Assembly (NCBI GenBank): GCA_018457305.1
Contig: JAGYHM010000013.1
Span: forward strand, 1 to 17,059
From: Fusobacterium sp.
GTDB lineage: Bacteria; Fusobacteriota; Fusobacteriia; Fusobacteriales; Fusobacteriaceae
DNA length: 17,059 nucleotides
Reading direction: 5' to 3'
The stretch's first letter is position 1; every line of letters begins with the position of its first letter. Shown here piece after piece: positions 15,206-17,059 of the stretch. Under the pieces are notes generated by a model. It was not told where the DNA came from, did not search any database, and saw nothing but the letters and a program-made list of their open reading frames with translations. The position numbers were made by a program, and so were the translations under genes.

Positions 15206-15217
15206 TACTTATAAGTA
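15206..15217. promoter_or_regulatory. 12-base perfect palindrome before the XdhC-like gene
   Basis: TACTTATAAGTA is its own exact reverse complement. It abuts the preceding stem and ends two bases before AGGAGG (15220-15225), the ribosome site of the gene at 15232. A bound repressor there would block transcription or initiation. Being AT-only apart from one C-G pair per half, it could also be chance. Confidence 0.35.
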
Positions 15218-15231
15218 ATAGGAGGTAAGTT

Positions 15232-16188
15232 ATGATAGATTTAATAAAAGAAGCTAAAAAATTATTTTTAGAAGGAACACCTTTTGTTATGACAACGATT
15301 ACATTTAAACAAGGTTCAGCACCGAGAGATGTTGGATCAACAATGTTAGTAACTGAAAAAGGATGGCATATAGGAAGTATAGGTGGTGGAGAACAAGAAT
15401 TTAATGTTATAAATTATGCCAAAGAGCTAATAGCACAAAAAAAATCAGCTGATATGTCTTATAAAGTTCCAAAAGATATTGCAGCTAATAGTGGAATGAT
15501 TTGTGGTGGAAGAAATACAGTTCATTATGAATATGTAGATCCTAGCGATATTAAAGTTTTACAATATTTAGAACTAATTTTAGAAAAAGTAAAAAAACAA
15601 GATGTCTATTTAGTATACAACACTAGAAAAGATGCTGGGATAGCACTTGAAATTTCTAATCAATTATATTCTTTCACTAAAGATAATGATTTTGAAATAG
15701 AAGATTTATTTAAAGCAAAAATAAAAAAACCTATGCAAGTTTTTATTTTTGGTGGTGGCCATATGGCAAAAGCAGTTTCAACAGTTTTAAGTTTGTTGGA
15801 TCTTCAAATCACAGTAATAGATGATAGAGCAGATTTTTTAAAGAAAGAAGATTTTCCAAATGTTGATATAAAAGTTATGGATTTCTATAAATTAGATGAA
15901 TTAGATATAAGAGATAGCGACTATGTTTGTATAATGACAAGAGGACATAAATTTGATCTTGTGGTATTGGAGCATGCTTTAAAGAAAAATCCATATTATA
16001 TTGGAGTTGTTGGAAATATCAAAAAAGCAAAATTATATAGAGATAAATTTGTTGGAACAGAATTAGAAAGTGTTTATGATGCAAAAGTTCATTTACCAAT
16101 AGGAATAAAAATAAAAGCTTTAACTCCACATGAAATTGCAGTGAGTATAGCAGGAGAAATGATAGAAAGTTATAGAGGGAATAAATAA
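15232..16188 (+). CDS. XdhC/CoxI-family molybdenum hydroxylase maturation factor
   Basis: A 318-residue protein of the XdhC/CoxI family. Members of this family bind the molybdenum cofactor and help convert it to the sulfido form (or, in some relatives, a selenium form) before insertion into the hydroxylase. The N-terminal domain has KQGSAPRDVGSTMLV (26-40), IGSIGGGEQE (47-56) and GMICGGRNT (88-96), with the conserved Cys91. The C-terminal Rossmann-like domain has FIFGGGHMAKAV (171-182), CIMTRGHKFD (233-242) and IKALTPHEIAVSIAGEMI (294-311). AGGAGG lies six bases before the ATG. The stop overlaps the next start as TAATG at 16186-16190, so the MoeA-like gene is coupled to it. It should not be confused with E. 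coli XdhC, which is an iron-sulfur subunit. Confidence 0.92.
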   Translation: MIDLIKEAKKLFLEGTPFVMTTITFKQGSAPRDVGSTMLVTEKGWHIGSIGGGEQEFNVINYAKELIAQKKSADMSYKVPKDIAANSGMICGGRNTVHYEYVDPSDIKVLQYLELILEKVKKQDVYLVYNTRKDAGIALEISNQLYSFTKDNDFEIEDLFKAKIKKPMQVFIFGGGHMAKAVSTVLSLLDLQITVIDDRADFLKKEDFPNVDIKVMDFYKLDELDIRDSDYVCIMTRGHKFDLVVLEHALKKNPYYIGVVGNIKKAKLYRDKFVGTELESVYDAKVHLPIGIKIKALTPHEIAVSIAGEMIESYRGNK

Positions 16189-17048
16189 TGAATAATGTAA
16201 AAATAATAGATGTTAAGGACGCAGTTGGTTGTGTACTTTGCCATGATATGACTCAGATTATAAAAGGGGTTAGAAAGGGTCCGAAATTTAAAAAAGGACA
16301 TATAGTAACAGAGGAAGATATTCCTGTTTTATTATCTATGGGAAAAGAACACATTTATATTTTAGAGCTAGATGAATTTACTTATCACGAAAATGATGCT
16401 GCTATCCATTTGGCAAATATTTGTAATGGAGAAAATTTAGTACAAAGTGGCTTATCTGAAGGAAGAATAAATTTAATAGCTGACTGTGATGGTTTACTAA
16501 AGATAGATATAGATTTATTAAACAAAATAAATTTCTGTGATGATGTTATGGTGGCTACTAAATACAATAATACAATTGTAAAAAAAGGTGATATTGTTGC
16601 AGGAACTAGAGCAATTCCTTTATTTATTGCAAAGGATAAAATAAAAATATGTGAAGATATTGCTAAAGAAAATAAAATTTTAAAAGTTGTTCCTTTTAAA
16701 AAACAAAGAGTAGGTATTCTATCAACAGGTAGCGAAGTTTTTAAAGGTCTTATCAAAGATGGATTTAAAGATGTCTTAATAGAAAAATTATCTAAATTTA
16801 ATTTTGAAATAGTTGAATATCGTTTTGCAACAGATGAAACAGAACATATTCATCAAAATATTTTAGAAATGTTAGAAATGGATTTAGATTTAATTTTATG
16901 TACAAGTGGTATGAGTGTAGACCCAGATGATAATACTCCTGGAGCTATATCAAAAGCAAGTACAGAGGTTGTATTATACGGAACACCTGTATTACCTGGT
17001 TCAATGTTTTTTCACAATATATTACAGCTCCGGGTAAACCTAAAATAG
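16188..17048 (+). CDS. MoeA-like molybdopterin-binding protein, frameshifted near the window end
   Basis: A MoeA-like protein of the short type often found beside molybdenum hydroxylases. It probably helps insert or process metal in molybdopterin. DAVGCVLCHDMTQI (11-24) and KGPKFKKGHIVTEEDIPVLL (30-49) open the protein. The nucleotide/pterin-binding domain has GILSTGSEV (176-184), TSGMSVDPDDNTPGAI (239-254) and YGTPVLPGSMF (264-274). After GSMF the reading frame turns to unfamiliar residues and stops at 17046-17048. Another frame stays open to the window edge and reads ITAPGKPKIAVSL, which looks coding. A one-base loss between about 17007 and 17022, for example in the six-T run at 17007-17012, would explain this. 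It is either a sequencing error, a true mutation or a slippage site. The full gene extends past the window. Confidence 0.8.
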   Translation: MNNVKIIDVKDAVGCVLCHDMTQIIKGVRKGPKFKKGHIVTEEDIPVLLSMGKEHIYILELDEFTYHENDAAIHLANICNGENLVQSGLSEGRINLIADCDGLLKIDIDLLNKINFCDDVMVATKYNNTIVKKGDIVAGTRAIPLFIAKDKIKICEDIAKENKILKVVPFKKQRVGILSTGSEVFKGLIKDGFKDVLIEKLSKFNFEIVEYRFATDETEHIHQNILEMLEMDLDLILCTSGMSVDPDDNTPGAISKASTEVVLYGTPVLPGSMFFHNILQLRVNLK

Positions 17049-17059
17049 CTGTATCATTA

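Noticed and set aside
15137..15217. CRISPR-like repeats
   Set aside because: The three palindromes differ in sequence and length, and there are no regular spacers or cas genes.
16385..16756. Reverse-strand open frame of about 120 codons opposite the MoeA-like gene
   Set aside because: The sense strand encodes clear MoeA-like motifs across this stretch. The antisense product shows no family features.

Overview
The window is very AT-rich and all confident genes lie on the + strand. AGA dominates the arginine codons, Shine-Dalgarno sequences are strong, and Gram-negative envelope genes are present (an outer-membrane secretin and an LPS heptose kinase). A corrinoid adenosyltransferase and the MEP isoprenoid enzyme IspF are also present. 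This combination points to the Fusobacteriota, most likely Fusobacterium. The taxonomic call is inferred from composition and gene content only.

Left part (1-7251): (i) the end of a type IV pilus / type II secretion locus, with a PilO-like protein overlapping a secretin that appears to carry an extra carboxypeptidase-regulatory-like beta domain; (ii) a heptose-7-phosphate kinase bracketed by two unusually GC-rich intergenic palindrome clusters; (iii) a tight run of ispF, a RhuM-family gene, a MATE exporter and cobO, closed by a strong stem-loop terminator at 7266-7310.

Right part (7252-17059): a near-consensus promoter (7462-7490) opens a catabolic locus. In order it encodes a BCCT-family betaine-type transporter, a histidine-ammonia-lyase homologue whose Ala-Ser-Gly (MIO cofactor) triad is absent, and a three-subunit molybdenum hydroxylase (Mo, 2x[2Fe-2S] and FAD subunits). 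These are followed by three molybdenum-cofactor genes: MocA-like, XdhC-like and MoeA-like. The MoeA-like gene runs to the window edge and appears to contain a frameshift.

Main hypothesis: the MIO-less lyase is an ergothionase. Such an enzyme removes trimethylamine from ergothioneine, a trimethyl-histidine betaine, leaving thiourocanate. The BCCT carrier would import the betaine, and the molybdenum hydroxylase could oxidise the thio-imidazole ring of thiourocanate beside a ring nitrogen. That last step would be new as far as I know. A separate purine role for the hydroxylase remains possible, although no other purine-catabolism gene is in the window. Transporter, lyase and hydroxylase are separated by hairpins, so they may be separate transcripts. 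A cluster of three palindromes precedes the XdhC-like gene.
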